A DNA stretch of 64,000 nucleotides from Paenibacillus paeoniae (GCF_003388735.1 NZ_QUBQ01000005.1:248001-312000); one strand, 5' to 3'; counted from the first letter of the stretch, positions 29,014 through 37,955 are shown. Program-made: numbers and translations. Notes: generated from the sequence alone by a model not told the origin.

Positions 29014-30165
29014 ATGGGGAATATAGAAAATTATAATGATTTAAGTTTTGAAAACCAGATTTTATTATTATTCTCAAAAAGTAGTATGATTCAGGAAGAA
29101 GTCGAGCTTTTTACTAAATTAATCGGGCAACATATGAACTGGAGTTATGTGCTGGGGCAATTATATTTTCATAAAATTCCCGGCATCGCATGGAGAAATA
29201 TTAGTAAGTATATTTTAGAGCAAGGTAATATAAAATGTGCTTACTCTAAATTATATAGTACCCTTCAGCAAACATATCTTTCAAATATTGCGAGGGCAAA
29301 AGAGCAATTTGAACTTTCTATACCCTTACTATCACAATTGGAGAGAGAAGGTATAAATTATGCTTTACTCAAGGGTATAGTTCTTTCAAACAGTATTTAT
29401 AATGACTATGGTTGCCGTGAATTTAATGATCTCGACATACTGATTGATAGGGCTTCAATTAAAGAGGTTTCTCAAATATTAAACAAATTAGGTTATGTTC
29501 AGGGGACAATTGATTTTAGGACAAATAAAGTGATAAGTTCGGAAAGAAAAGAAATCGCACTTTGGTCAATGGTTTCTCACGAGGTTTATCCATTTATCAA
29601 GCAATTTGACATGCCGTTATCAAAGTACCATAAGGCTGATATTCAATTTTCGATTGATTTGTTGACCTCAACAAGAACAGATGAAGAAGTAAGTGTTTTT
29701 TTAAAAAGAAGTCAAACTGTAAGTATAATGGGGCATAAATTATCAACATTGTCATGGGCAGATTTTTTAATATTCCTATGTATACATTTTTATAAAGAAG
29801 CTATCAATTATGACGAAGTGATCAAGTATAAAGATTTACTTTTATATAAGTCATGCGATATTCACAACATGGTAAATAACCATAATTTAAATATTGATTG
29901 GTATCAATTAATTGATACTGTAAAGACATTTAATATTGAAAAATCAATATATTACTCTCTTTATTATGTTAGTCAACTCTATGGAAATTTTATACCGGTA
30001 TTTGTTTTAGAAGCTTTGAAGCCAAATAATCTTGATTATTTAAACAAAGTAACTTTCTACGAAAAAGATCACGGTTTATTTACCTGGACAGATACAATAG
30101 TGAATAGATTTTTTAACCCAATGCGGGTATCTGAACTAATCGATCTTAACTTAAAAAAAACATGA
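29014..30165 (+). CDS. Nucleotidyltransferase family protein (NTP_transf_5-like)
   Basis: A 383-residue protein with the minimal nucleotidyltransferase pattern of PF14907: YALLKGIVLSNSIY, then REFNDLDILID with the paired metal-binding Asp residues. Members occur next to lasso peptide and radical-SAM peptide clusters, where their role is mostly undefined; peptide or leader nucleotidylation is one idea. ATG 29014 follows GAGGTGG. It lies directly upstream of the peptide gene. Very AT-rich, like the rest of the cluster. Confidence 0.78.
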   Translation: MGNIENYNDLSFENQILLLFSKSSMIQEEVELFTKLIGQHMNWSYVLGQLYFHKIPGIAWRNISKYILEQGNIKCAYSKLYSTLQQTYLSNIARAKEQFELSIPLLSQLEREGINYALLKGIVLSNSIYNDYGCREFNDLDILIDRASIKEVSQILNKLGYVQGTIDFRTNKVISSERKEIALWSMVSHEVYPFIKQFDMPLSKYHKADIQFSIDLLTSTRTDEEVSVFLKRSQTVSIMGHKLSTLSWADFLIFLCIHFYKEAINYDEVIKYKDLLLYKSCDIHNMVNNHNLNIDWYQLIDTVKTFNIEKSIYYSLYYVSQLYGNFIPVFVLEALKPNNLDYLNKVTFYEKDHGLFTWTDTIVNRFFNPMRVSELIDLNLKKT

Positions 30166-30242
30166 GAAAGATATTATTTGGCTTATATCATTGATACTTG
30201 ATAGGAAAAGGAAATAAGATCTTTGAAAGGAGGTGAAAATAT

Positions 30243-30395
30243 ATGAAAATCGATTTCTCTAAGTTTGTTGAATCAGTACAGAAACTCGAGTTGGGTAAGG
30301 AAACATTTTCTGCCAGTGCCCATCATAGTAATGGCTCTGGGCGTGATTGGGAAGCTCTCCAAAGGCAGTTGAAATCATCGGAGTCATCTCAATAG
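30243..30395 (+). CDS. Candidate ribosomal peptide (RiPP) precursor, 50 residues
   Basis: Starts MKIDFSKFVESVQKLELGKE and ends KSSESSQ. The ribosome-binding site AAAGGAGGTG (30226-30235), 7 bases before the ATG, is the best in the cluster. Residues 1-22 are a charged amphipathic leader-like helix; residues 23-36 (SASAHHSNGSGRDW) are small, polar and unlike a folded domain, as expected of a core. There is no Cys and no double-glycine site. Candidate modification sites are His27, His28, Asn30, Asp35 and Trp36. It sits between the nucleotidyltransferase and the radical SAM gene, the usual precursor position. The call rests on context, not on a known family. Confidence 0.72.
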   Translation: MKIDFSKFVESVQKLELGKETFSASAHHSNGSGRDWEALQRQLKSSESSQ

Positions 30396-30428
30396 CTTTT
30401 GAGACTAACACGTAACTAGCAAGTAGTT

Positions 30429-30466
30429 GGAGCGTGATAAAGTGCTAAGGCATTTAATCACGCTCC
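30429..30466 (+). promoter_or_regulatory. Intercistronic hairpin between peptide and radical SAM genes
   Basis: GGAGCGTGAT (30429-30438) and ATCACGCTCC (30457-30466) pair perfectly, with an inner AGTGC/GCATT stem extending the hairpin. There is no T run. A hairpin here would protect the upstream peptide message or partly stop transcription, giving much more precursor than enzyme, as in many RiPP operons. That function is inferred. Confidence 0.65.
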
Positions 30467-30488
30467 CAATAGAGGAGAGTGTAGAGTT

Positions 30489-31631
30489 TTGGAGTTGCAT
30501 CTACCTTTTGAAGAGGAAGCGCTTTCGGTTTTTTTGAAACTTCCAGGAGAAGTGTGCAATATTAATTGCCATTATTGTTATGAAAAGAGAAAGCCATCTG
30601 GACCGTATAAAAATATAAATGCAGATATGCTAAGTGAGTTTTTAAAAAAAGCAAATAAAAGGCCCTTGGCATTGGAACTGCATGGTGGCGAGCCTCTCAT
30701 CATCGGAAAAGAAAAAATGCTTTCGTTAATTCGCGAGTGTCAAAAATATGAGGGACCTATTAGACTTAAATTGCAAACTAACTTAATCCTCTTAGACCAA
30801 GAATGGATAGATCTCTTAAAGACAGAATGGCCTGAAATTGAGATATCTACAAGTCTAGACGGTGACCCTGCAAGCACAAAACATAGAGTCGATTATCTTG
30901 ACCGACCGACTTATAAGCAAGTTGAGAAATCCCTGAGATTACTTGAGGCAAATGAAATGAAGATTGGATTGATATGTACTGTCACTAAGCCCGCATTAAA
31001 GAGAAGTAAGCAGATTTTAGATTACTTCATGGGATTTAGTTGTATAAGTTTATTGAAAATAAACCCTTGCTTTGATTTTAACGTAATGAGCCCTAAAAAT
31101 AAAGGGAATATCGAATCAATAGAAATACTAAATCCTAATGGTGAAGGTGTCCCAGGATGGGGGATAACTCCACTAGAATTTAGTTCTTTTCTAAAAGAAC
31201 TGTTCGACTATTGGACGGAAACACAAAGATATAAGGAATTATTGTTAGAACCTTTTTTGAGTATCATTAGAGTCGTTGGTGGAAAACATGCAAACTTTTG
31301 CGTATACAATCAATTTAAATGTGCTAATATGCTCTCGTTATATCCGGATGGAAGAGTGGGAAGTTGCGATGAGTTAGATTCTAAAAATTCTCTTCTCTCC
31401 TATCTAAAAGATTTCGAAAGTTTGGATGACATTATACATTTTCAAACGAACAAACCTCTGCATGATTCTTTAAATGAACTGTTAGAAAAGTGCGAAGATT
31501 GTGATTATAAAAACACCTGTAATGGAGGATGTTTGGCTACTAGAGGGAGGTTCAGGGGTTCCAATTTATATGAAGAATATTGTGATTATCGTATATCAAT
31601 TATTGAACATGTAAAAAGCAAAATATCATAA
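30489..31631 (+). CDS. Radical SAM/SPASM peptide-modifying enzyme
   Basis: A 380-residue radical SAM enzyme. Cys23, Cys27 and Cys30 (C-x3-C-x2-C in EVCNINCHYC) bind the SAM cluster, with the SAM-binding GGEP motif at LHGGEPLI. The C-terminal SPASM domain (from about residue 275) has FCVYNQFKC, YPDGRVGSC and CEDCDYKNTCNGGC, ligating auxiliary Fe-S clusters. Such proteins crosslink or otherwise modify residues in a nearby precursor peptide. The TTG start follows GAGGAGAG. No separate leader-recognition (RRE) domain is obvious. Substrate is presumably the 50-residue peptide upstream. Confidence 0.9.
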   Translation: MELHLPFEEEALSVFLKLPGEVCNINCHYCYEKRKPSGPYKNINADMLSEFLKKANKRPLALELHGGEPLIIGKEKMLSLIRECQKYEGPIRLKLQTNLILLDQEWIDLLKTEWPEIEISTSLDGDPASTKHRVDYLDRPTYKQVEKSLRLLEANEMKIGLICTVTKPALKRSKQILDYFMGFSCISLLKINPCFDFNVMSPKNKGNIESIEILNPNGEGVPGWGITPLEFSSFLKELFDYWTETQRYKELLLEPFLSIIRVVGGKHANFCVYNQFKCANMLSLYPDGRVGSCDELDSKNSLLSYLKDFESLDDIIHFQTNKPLHDSLNELLEKCEDCDYKNTCNGGCLATRGRFRGSNLYEEYCDYRISIIEHVKSKIS

Positions 31632-31649
31632 ATGAAAAGAGGGTATAAC

Positions 31650-32639
31650 ATGTGGACTGAGATGATCGATGGAAGAACTGTTCATAATTTTTTTGAACAT
31701 ATAGATAGTTGGAGGCTCGAAAAGGAGCAGAAGATTTCTACAGCATTGTCAGTACTTAGCGGTACAGAATTTAAATCGAATCTATCTTTCCCTAGAAACA
31801 TTACATTTTCATTATTACAGCATACACTTTACCTAGCAAAAAGAGCTGCAGAGACTAATGATGTTGATTTAGCAAATGATGCATTAGCTCTTTGGTCACT
31901 GGATGAGAGTGCATTTGAGCCATTTTTATATAACTACGATAATGCAACATTTTTGATAGTTAATAGCGAATATTGTAAGCGTGCAACATATAACCAAAAT
32001 TTCAACAACAATGCATATTGTATTACTCACGATATTATAAAAAATGCTAAACAGTCTTTGTCAAATGATTATGTAGAAGAAGCATTGAAGTTAATATCTG
32101 CAACCCATCTGTTATTCTTCAATGAACTCACGGGATCTGTGATTATCAACTTAGATTGGCGTGATCTGGACGATAGTACGGATAGTTACACCTTAACACC
32201 TCTTTCAGGAACGGTATTTACTGATTGGACAGAATCACCATTAAGGTATGCTGAAGCAATCTTGCATGAATCGGTACATTCTTGGTTGAATTATTATTTA
32301 ATGCGTGAGGAAATTAATGTGATTAATACTGCGAATAGTTGGTATTCTCCCTGGCGTAATACAATGAGGCCGGCACTAGGTATCGTTCATGGAACATTTG
32401 CTTTCTCTATTGTGTATCACTTTTATAAACGTTTGTCTGAAGGTAATGGATTTAACTTACTTAATGATAAACAATTGAAGTACTGTTATGATCGTACAGA
32501 TTATGAACTTTCTAGACTCAAGCAGGTTGAGAGCTCTATAATTCCTGCTCTAGATGAAATCGGGAGTGAGAATATTAAAGAATTACTGACTACATGGTAT
32601 CCAGGCGTAAAAAGATTTGAAATTTATAAAGAAGGGTAG
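31650..32639 (+). CDS. HExxH putative peptide beta-hydroxylase
   Basis: A 329-residue protein of the HEXXH-motif family found beside radical SAM RiPP genes; some members are 2-oxoglutarate-dependent peptide beta-hydroxylases. Visible are the H-E-S-V-H motif at about residues 206-210 (AEAILHESVHSWLNYY) and the downstream SPWRNTMRPALGIVHGTFAF block, which supplies further ligands and an Arg. It has no signal peptide, so it acts in the cytoplasm on the precursor. ATG 31650 follows GAGGG at good spacing; an in-frame ATG at 31632 has no site. It starts 18 bases after the radical SAM gene. Confidence 0.8.
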   Translation: MWTEMIDGRTVHNFFEHIDSWRLEKEQKISTALSVLSGTEFKSNLSFPRNITFSLLQHTLYLAKRAAETNDVDLANDALALWSLDESAFEPFLYNYDNATFLIVNSEYCKRATYNQNFNNNAYCITHDIIKNAKQSLSNDYVEEALKLISATHLLFFNELTGSVIINLDWRDLDDSTDSYTLTPLSGTVFTDWTESPLRYAEAILHESVHSWLNYYLMREEINVINTANSWYSPWRNTMRPALGIVHGTFAFSIVYHFYKRLSEGNGFNLLNDKQLKYCYDRTDYELSRLKQVESSIIPALDEIGSENIKELLTTWYPGVKRFEIYKEG

Positions 32640-32647
32640 CGTTCTTC

Positions 32648-33301
32648 ATGGAAAATATTTTCTTGATTCTTGAAGGTATAGATGGATCTGGGAAGACAAC
32701 AATTCGAAAATACATTTATCGCAGGTTACAAGAGGCAGCACTTGAATGCTTGACTATTGGGCAACACTCATGGACTATACCTAAATATGCTGAGGTTATA
32801 AATAATATAAGAAATAAAAATATAATCCATACACCTGAGGAAATTGCTGAAGCGTTCAAGTTAGATAAGAAGGTTCACTATGAACGTACAGTAAGAAAAC
32901 ACATTCTAGAGCGTCACGTAATAGCAGATCGATTCACATACTCTGATGTTGTTTATAATTACGTCTTATGGGGAATAGATGTCTTGAATAATTATAAAGC
33001 ACATATTGATTCCTATAATCCTCAACCTAATTATATAGTATTCATAGATACTCCACCAGATATTGCTTTCAATAGAATTGTGAAAAGAAAAACAAACCCG
33101 AAGTTCTGGGAAAATACTGAAACGCTTTCAAGTATATCCCAGACTTATAAAAAAACATTTTTTGACGATCCTTTGCCAGGACTTCCACCTGTAATTAGAA
33201 TTGATAATTCAGGAAATGAGGGGTGGCAGAAGGTTGTTGATGATTTAGTAATTGGACCAATTTACAATATTAACAATTCCCAAGTTCACCTTGAGAGGTA
33301 A
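32648..33301 (+). CDS. Thymidylate-kinase-like P-loop kinase
   Basis: A 217-residue P-loop kinase: EGIDGSGKTT at the N terminus, the DRF motif in VIADRFTYSDVVYNYV and a lid region with several Arg/Lys residues (NRIVKRKTNP). The layout is that of dTMP kinase, but the sequence is diverged. In an AT-rich biosynthetic operon it is more likely a pathway kinase (nucleotide, sugar, amino acid or peptide hydroxyl) than the housekeeping enzyme. The substrate is not evident. Confidence 0.75.
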   Translation: MENIFLILEGIDGSGKTTIRKYIYRRLQEAALECLTIGQHSWTIPKYAEVINNIRNKNIIHTPEEIAEAFKLDKKVHYERTVRKHILERHVIADRFTYSDVVYNYVLWGIDVLNNYKAHIDSYNPQPNYIVFIDTPPDIAFNRIVKRKTNPKFWENTETLSSISQTYKKTFFDDPLPGLPPVIRIDNSGNEGWQKVVDDLVIGPIYNINNSQVHLER

Positions 33302-33308
33302 CAAACAT

Positions 33309-34481
33309 ATGTCAAAAGAAGTTAAACTAGATATTGAAACATATCTGAAAGTAAAAAATGATTTGCTCGAACATGTTGGGAAACCTACAAACATTGTTTT
33401 AGGATTAGACGAGGAGTCTTCGAGTGAAACAGTTATAATATCTGAGTATTGGCAGACCGAATATGGATCAGTTACATTAATGCATAAAAGGGATAAGACG
33501 CACTTATCTGATGGGTTTGATGTTTGTGAATTATACGAAATACAGTTTCCTGCTGTAACTAATGTTTTACCTATATCTATAATCAGTGACGATAGCGATA
33601 TTCAAGTTATAGAAAAACCTTTACAAGCCGATCCAATAGAAAAACTTATTAATCTTACGGATTTTAAACGGATGATTATCCATAAAAAAGGGGCTGGAGA
33701 AACATTACCCTGGAGCGAATTATATTTTTCAAATCGAATGTTAGAAGAGCATTTGGAGCAATCTCATGATCAAGCTTCTCGGGCAAAGAAAGATATAGAG
33801 AATCATGTCAGTTTTTTAATAGCTGAGAAAATTCTTAGAAATAACTTAAGGGTTCTAGACATAGCTTGTGGTCCAGGCTTGTATGCGGAGGCGATTCAAA
33901 AACAAAATTTGGAAACGGTTTATTTCGGGATTGATAGTGCTCCATCTGCTATACATTACGCATTAAAAAATTTCTCAGTAAAGGACTACGCTTTTAAGTT
34001 GGGAGATTTATTAACATGTGATTTCCCCGCTTCAATTGATTTAGCAGTTGTTTTTTACGAGGTGTTGAACTTCTTTTCAGAAGAAGATGTGAATAGATTG
34101 CTTAATAAAATGAGTAAATCTTTAAATAGTGGCGGGCAATTGTTTCTAGAGTTAGTGAATAAAGTATTTGACGAAGAATATGATAAAGAATGGAAAATAA
34201 TAAACAATGGAGGTTTATTTTTTAATGAACCCTATCTTGAACTTATTGAAGAAGGAAAAATAAATGATTCCCTATTTGGTCATCGTCATATCATTTTGTT
34301 GTTAAATAGCAGAGTATGCTATGAATATCGCAATTTTTTACAAGAATATACTCTTAGCAAAATCATTAAAATAGCGGGAAATTATAATCTACACTTTAAA
34401 AAAGCGTGGGGTGATTTTAATGGTCTTCCTTATACCACTAGCTCTCCTAGGCTTTTAATATGTTTGGAAAAAAATATATAG
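33309..34481 (+). CDS. Class I SAM-dependent methyltransferase with N-terminal extension
   Basis: A 390-residue protein. From about residue 160 it has the class I methyltransferase core: VLDIACGPGLYAEAI (motif I), YFGIDSA (acidic loop end) and LAVVFYEVLNFF (motif IV). The first 150 residues are not recognised and could bind the substrate. ATG 33309 is chosen after GAGAGG; an in-frame start at 33252 would lie within the upstream gene. Substrate (peptide, amino acid or small molecule) is unknown. Confidence 0.83.
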   Translation: MSKEVKLDIETYLKVKNDLLEHVGKPTNIVLGLDEESSSETVIISEYWQTEYGSVTLMHKRDKTHLSDGFDVCELYEIQFPAVTNVLPISIISDDSDIQVIEKPLQADPIEKLINLTDFKRMIIHKKGAGETLPWSELYFSNRMLEEHLEQSHDQASRAKKDIENHVSFLIAEKILRNNLRVLDIACGPGLYAEAIQKQNLETVYFGIDSAPSAIHYALKNFSVKDYAFKLGDLLTCDFPASIDLAVVFYEVLNFFSEEDVNRLLNKMSKSLNSGGQLFLELVNKVFDEEYDKEWKIINNGGLFFNEPYLELIEEGKINDSLFGHRHIILLLNSRVCYEYRNFLQEYTLSKIIKIAGNYNLHFKKAWGDFNGLPYTTSSPRLLICLEKNI

Positions 34482-34497
34482 AAGAAGGTTGATCTAT

Positions 34498-35976
34498 GTG
34501 GACACGGAATTTAATTTAATAACCACAGAAGACCAGATAGTTAATGAGGTATTAGTCATTCCAATAGATCAAAACATTATAAGTATGCATAATGTACAGA
34601 TTTATTTAAATCAAGCTATTATTAACCACTGTAATGAAGAACAATTAATAGAGATCGTTCCGACTCACAGTACATCAACTTACAAATATGTTATTTTTAT
34701 AGGTAATATCTATAATAATCATCATGCAAAGATCTTAGGTGCTAAACTGGTGAAAATTATTAAAAAATACCAGATAAATAATATCAAAATTGATTTACGC
34801 CAGTTCGTTGACCAAAATCAAGTCGACATTAATCTAATCAATTCTATGGCAGAGGGGATGGTGTTGGGTAGTTATAAGATAAAATCCTATACCTCCAGTG
34901 AAGATTACAACAATTTGTTTTTAGAGAATGTCAATTTTGTATATGGTAAAGTGATAGCTAATGACTCTATAAACTCTTTAAGAGAATCGATTATTATTGC
35001 AAAATCAATTTTATGGGCTAGGGATTTAATTAATATACCCAGCAATTTACTTACACCAATAGAGCTAGCAGAGGTGGCAATTGATTTAGAACTGGAAAGT
35101 GAAGGAAGAATTCACGTTGAAGTTTTTGATCATGAATTATTATATAGCATGGGGTTTAACGGATTAACTATGGTGGGGAATAGTAGTTCAATCCCCCCAA
35201 AATTAATAGTTTTAAGGTATCTAGGCCGTGCTGAATGGGATTCTCCCATAGCTGTGATTGGTAAAGGGGTAACATTTGATTCGGGTGGATTATGTTTAAA
35301 GAATCCTGAGGATATGATTACAATGAAGAACGATATGGCAGGGGCAGCTGTAGTTTTAAGTTTAATTAAAAATCTTTGTGATTTGCGGGCGTCGGTGAAT
35401 GTACTTGCTATAATACCGGCGACAGAAAATATAATCAGTGCAAACTCGTATAAACCGGGCGATGTAATTACCTCATTAAGTGGAAAAACTATCGAAGTCA
35501 TTAATACTGATGCCGAAGGAAGGATTATTCTTGCAGAGGCCATCACTTATGCCAAGATGAATAACGCTAGCAAGATAATTGATGTCGCAACATTAACTGG
35601 ATCAATTAATGTGTGTCTAGGTAGTGTAACAACAGGAGCATTTACTAATGATAATAACTTTTATCAAGAATTAATCCAAGCTTCTAATAAATCAGGAGAA
35701 AGGGTTTGGAACCTGCCATTGTTTGAGGAATACAAGAAAATGCTTAAGAGTGATATAGCAGATATTAAAAACTTGAACTCTGAGGGAGCTCAAAGTATAA
35801 CTGCTGCATTATTTTTAGAAGAATTTGTTGGAGATTTACCTTGGATTCATCTGGATATCTGCGCAACAGGATGGACCAATAGGCAAAGCGATTTGAATAC
35901 TATAGGAGCAACTGGAGCAATGGTAGCCACACTTACTCGTTTATTACATCCTGGAAAGGAAGAATATTATAAATGA
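34498..35976 (+). CDS. M17 leucyl aminopeptidase family protein
   Basis: A 492-residue M17 metallopeptidase that removes N-terminal residues using two metal ions. Metal- and catalysis-linked motifs are intact: GKGVTFDSGGLCLKNP (around residue 255), KNDMAGAAVV and NTDAEGRIILAEA (around residue 336). GTG 34498 follows GAAGAAGG; TTG 34489 directly abuts that site. In this cluster it may trim the modified peptide to its final size, like other cluster-borne aminopeptidases. Housekeeping copies are usually elsewhere, and the AT-rich composition says it belongs to the island. Confidence 0.88.
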   Translation: MDTEFNLITTEDQIVNEVLVIPIDQNIISMHNVQIYLNQAIINHCNEEQLIEIVPTHSTSTYKYVIFIGNIYNNHHAKILGAKLVKIIKKYQINNIKIDLRQFVDQNQVDINLINSMAEGMVLGSYKIKSYTSSEDYNNLFLENVNFVYGKVIANDSINSLRESIIIAKSILWARDLINIPSNLLTPIELAEVAIDLELESEGRIHVEVFDHELLYSMGFNGLTMVGNSSSIPPKLIVLRYLGRAEWDSPIAVIGKGVTFDSGGLCLKNPEDMITMKNDMAGAAVVLSLIKNLCDLRASVNVLAIIPATENIISANSYKPGDVITSLSGKTIEVINTDAEGRIILAEAITYAKMNNASKIIDVATLTGSINVCLGSVTTGAFTNDNNFYQELIQASNKSGERVWNLPLFEEYKKMLKSDIADIKNLNSEGAQSITAALFLEEFVGDLPWIHLDICATGWTNRQSDLNTIGATGAMVATLTRLLHPGKEEYYK

Positions 35977-37010
35977 GTCTCATTGACTTATATAGTGATA
36001 ATTCGTCTAAACCAAGTGAAGAAATGAAGAAAGTAATGCTTAATGCAGAGATTTATCATACAGAAGAAGAAGATATTATGGTAAAAAAACTAGAAGAAAA
36101 ACTCTGTTCGATATTGGGAAAAGAGTCTTCTATTTTTTTGCCTACCGGTACAATGTGTAATGAACTTGCTTTTTTATCCTTTTGTGAAAGTAGAGGACGT
36201 ATACTCTTAGACCACTATTCTGAACCGTTATTGACGAAGCAGGGAGGCTTAGCATCCCACCTAGGGGTATATTTTCAGTCTATAGTTGGAAACAAAGGTG
36301 TATTTTCTTCAAAAGAAGTTAGAAGAGAATATTTAAAACCGCACTCAGCGTCTGTACCTCCGTTAAAACTTATTTATATTGAGCAGACTGCAGCAGAAAA
36401 TGGCGGAAGTGTGTGGTCGGTAGATTCTATTAATGATGTATGTAAGGAATCCCATCAAAGGGGTCTTAAAGTTTATATGGATGGTGCACGCTTGTTTAAT
36501 GCTGCACCAGCAACAGGTCAGAATGCAGATGTTCATGTGAAAAATATTGACGCAGTGTATATAGATTTGTGTAAAGGATTAGGGGCACCAACAGGAGCCA
36601 TGTTGGCAGGGGACAAAGAATTTATAGAAAAAGTATGGGAATGGAAGAGGAGAATAGGTGCAACTTGGCGTAAAGTAGGAATGCTTGCTGCTGCTGGTTT
36701 GTATGCTTTGAATAATAACATAGAGCGAATTAAAGAAGATAATTTTAATGCGATAACGTTATATAAATTACTAAATGATAGTGAACTATTTGATATTGAT
36801 CGTCCAGAAACTAATATAATTTTTATTAATTTAAATAAGACAAATGTTAAGTCAAACCAACTAGCACATTTCCTGCTTAATAATGGTATTAGGGTAAGTG
36901 TACCCTCTGAATCTAAAATTCGATTAGTGACTCATATGGATATAAGGGGAACAGACCTTAATTACATAGCCAAAATGATTATTGAGGGTACAAAAACATT
37001 AAAAAGATAG
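35973..37010 (+). CDS. Threonine aldolase-like PLP enzyme
   Basis: A 345-residue fold-type I PLP enzyme of the beta-eliminating lyase/threonine aldolase family. The PLP lysine is about residue 200 (IDLCKGLGAPTGAM) and the cofactor Asp is in LKVYMDGARLFNA. These enzymes split beta-hydroxy-alpha-amino acids into glycine and an aldehyde, or run in reverse. With a putative beta-hydroxylase and an aminopeptidase next to it, a hydroxylated amino acid released from the peptide is an attractive but unproven substrate. Start overlaps the M17 stop by 4 bases. Confidence 0.87.
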   Translation: MSLIDLYSDNSSKPSEEMKKVMLNAEIYHTEEEDIMVKKLEEKLCSILGKESSIFLPTGTMCNELAFLSFCESRGRILLDHYSEPLLTKQGGLASHLGVYFQSIVGNKGVFSSKEVRREYLKPHSASVPPLKLIYIEQTAAENGGSVWSVDSINDVCKESHQRGLKVYMDGARLFNAAPATGQNADVHVKNIDAVYIDLCKGLGAPTGAMLAGDKEFIEKVWEWKRRIGATWRKVGMLAAAGLYALNNNIERIKEDNFNAITLYKLLNDSELFDIDRPETNIIFINLNKTNVKSNQLAHFLLNNGIRVSVPSESKIRLVTHMDIRGTDLNYIAKMIIEGTKTLKR

Positions 37011-37049
37011 TTAACTGTAATATTACTAGATAGAGAAGGAGCTGCTTAC

Positions 37050-37955
37050 TTGAGAATTGAGCAGATTGCCCTAAATACATTGGTCAGAGAAGGCTTGATA
37101 AATAGTTCGACTGCTATACGTACAATTGATGGGTCACGATCATTTGTTTTAGTTGAACTTGAAAATGGAAATATTGGGACTGCTATGAATTACGATGTAT
37201 ATCCTTTCAGACCAAATATTTATGAGAAATCACAGGGTATTGTGAATAGTTTATATTCTTCTTTGAAAACAGATCCATGGTTGTTGGAAACCATTTTAAT
37301 GAAGGAGCCAAATAAATTAAATCTGACAGAGCAAGCGATAAAAATTGCAATACTTTCAGCTTTATCTCAACCATTATTTGAAAAAGATATCTTGCGTATG
37401 AATGGCCTCAATAGTGTAACAGTTACATACGAAGAGCATCATTTTCCAAAGAAACCGAATGATTCAAGGCGTATATTGTACAGATTACTCGGTGACAATT
37501 CCGTTGTTGGGGTGATAGGTTTTGGGGGAATGTTAGAAATATTTTCCGACTTACCATATGTTAAAGAAGTTCACTTTATAGATAAGCATATTATTCATAG
37601 AGTAGAAACGCTTGAATCGACAGTTACAAAGTTAAATTCAAAAGCAAAATATGAAAAGGTCGTTTATCAAGGTTCTGATATTAACACAGGGTTAGAGAAG
37701 TGTAGTGTGGTTGCAATAACAGCCTCATCACTTTGTAATGCCACGATTGATCATCTTATATCTCAACTAAAAGGAAAAAAAATTATTGTTCAGGGACCGA
37801 GTGGAGCGATTGTTCCGAGTGCATTCATAGAGAAAGGAGTTTCTCTTTTGTGTACGGAATTAAAGGATACACGATACAAAGAAGCATATTTTTTTGATGA
37901 TCGGATTTATGATTGGTTCACTGAGTTTGATAATCGAGTGTATATATATTTGTGA
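37050..37955 (+). CDS. DUF4213/DUF364 (Rossmann-like) protein
   Basis: A 301-residue protein whose N-terminal half matches DUF4213 in pattern (SFVLVELENGNIGTAMNYDV) and whose C-terminal half matches DUF364 (VVGVIGFGGMLEIFSDLPYVKEVHFID, VAITASSLCNATIDHL, IVQGPSGAIVPSAFIEKGV). The domain is listed as a putative metal-chelation or Rossmann-like fold; biochemical function is poorly known. TTG 37050 follows GAAGGAG. Its place at the end of the biosynthetic gene run suggests metal handling or a late step. Confidence 0.7.
   Translation: MRIEQIALNTLVREGLINSSTAIRTIDGSRSFVLVELENGNIGTAMNYDVYPFRPNIYEKSQGIVNSLYSSLKTDPWLLETILMKEPNKLNLTEQAIKIAILSALSQPLFEKDILRMNGLNSVTVTYEEHHFPKKPNDSRRILYRLLGDNSVVGVIGFGGMLEIFSDLPYVKEVHFIDKHIIHRVETLESTVTKLNSKAKYEKVVYQGSDINTGLEKCSVVAITASSLCNATIDHLISQLKGKKIIVQGPSGAIVPSAFIEKGVSLLCTELKDTRYKEAYFFDDRIYDWFTEFDNRVYIYL

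Noticed and set aside
30191..30220. TTGATA-N18-TAAGAT as a private promoter of the peptide gene
   Set aside because: The start site it predicts would fall on the ribosome-binding site, so it is unlikely to drive the peptide.
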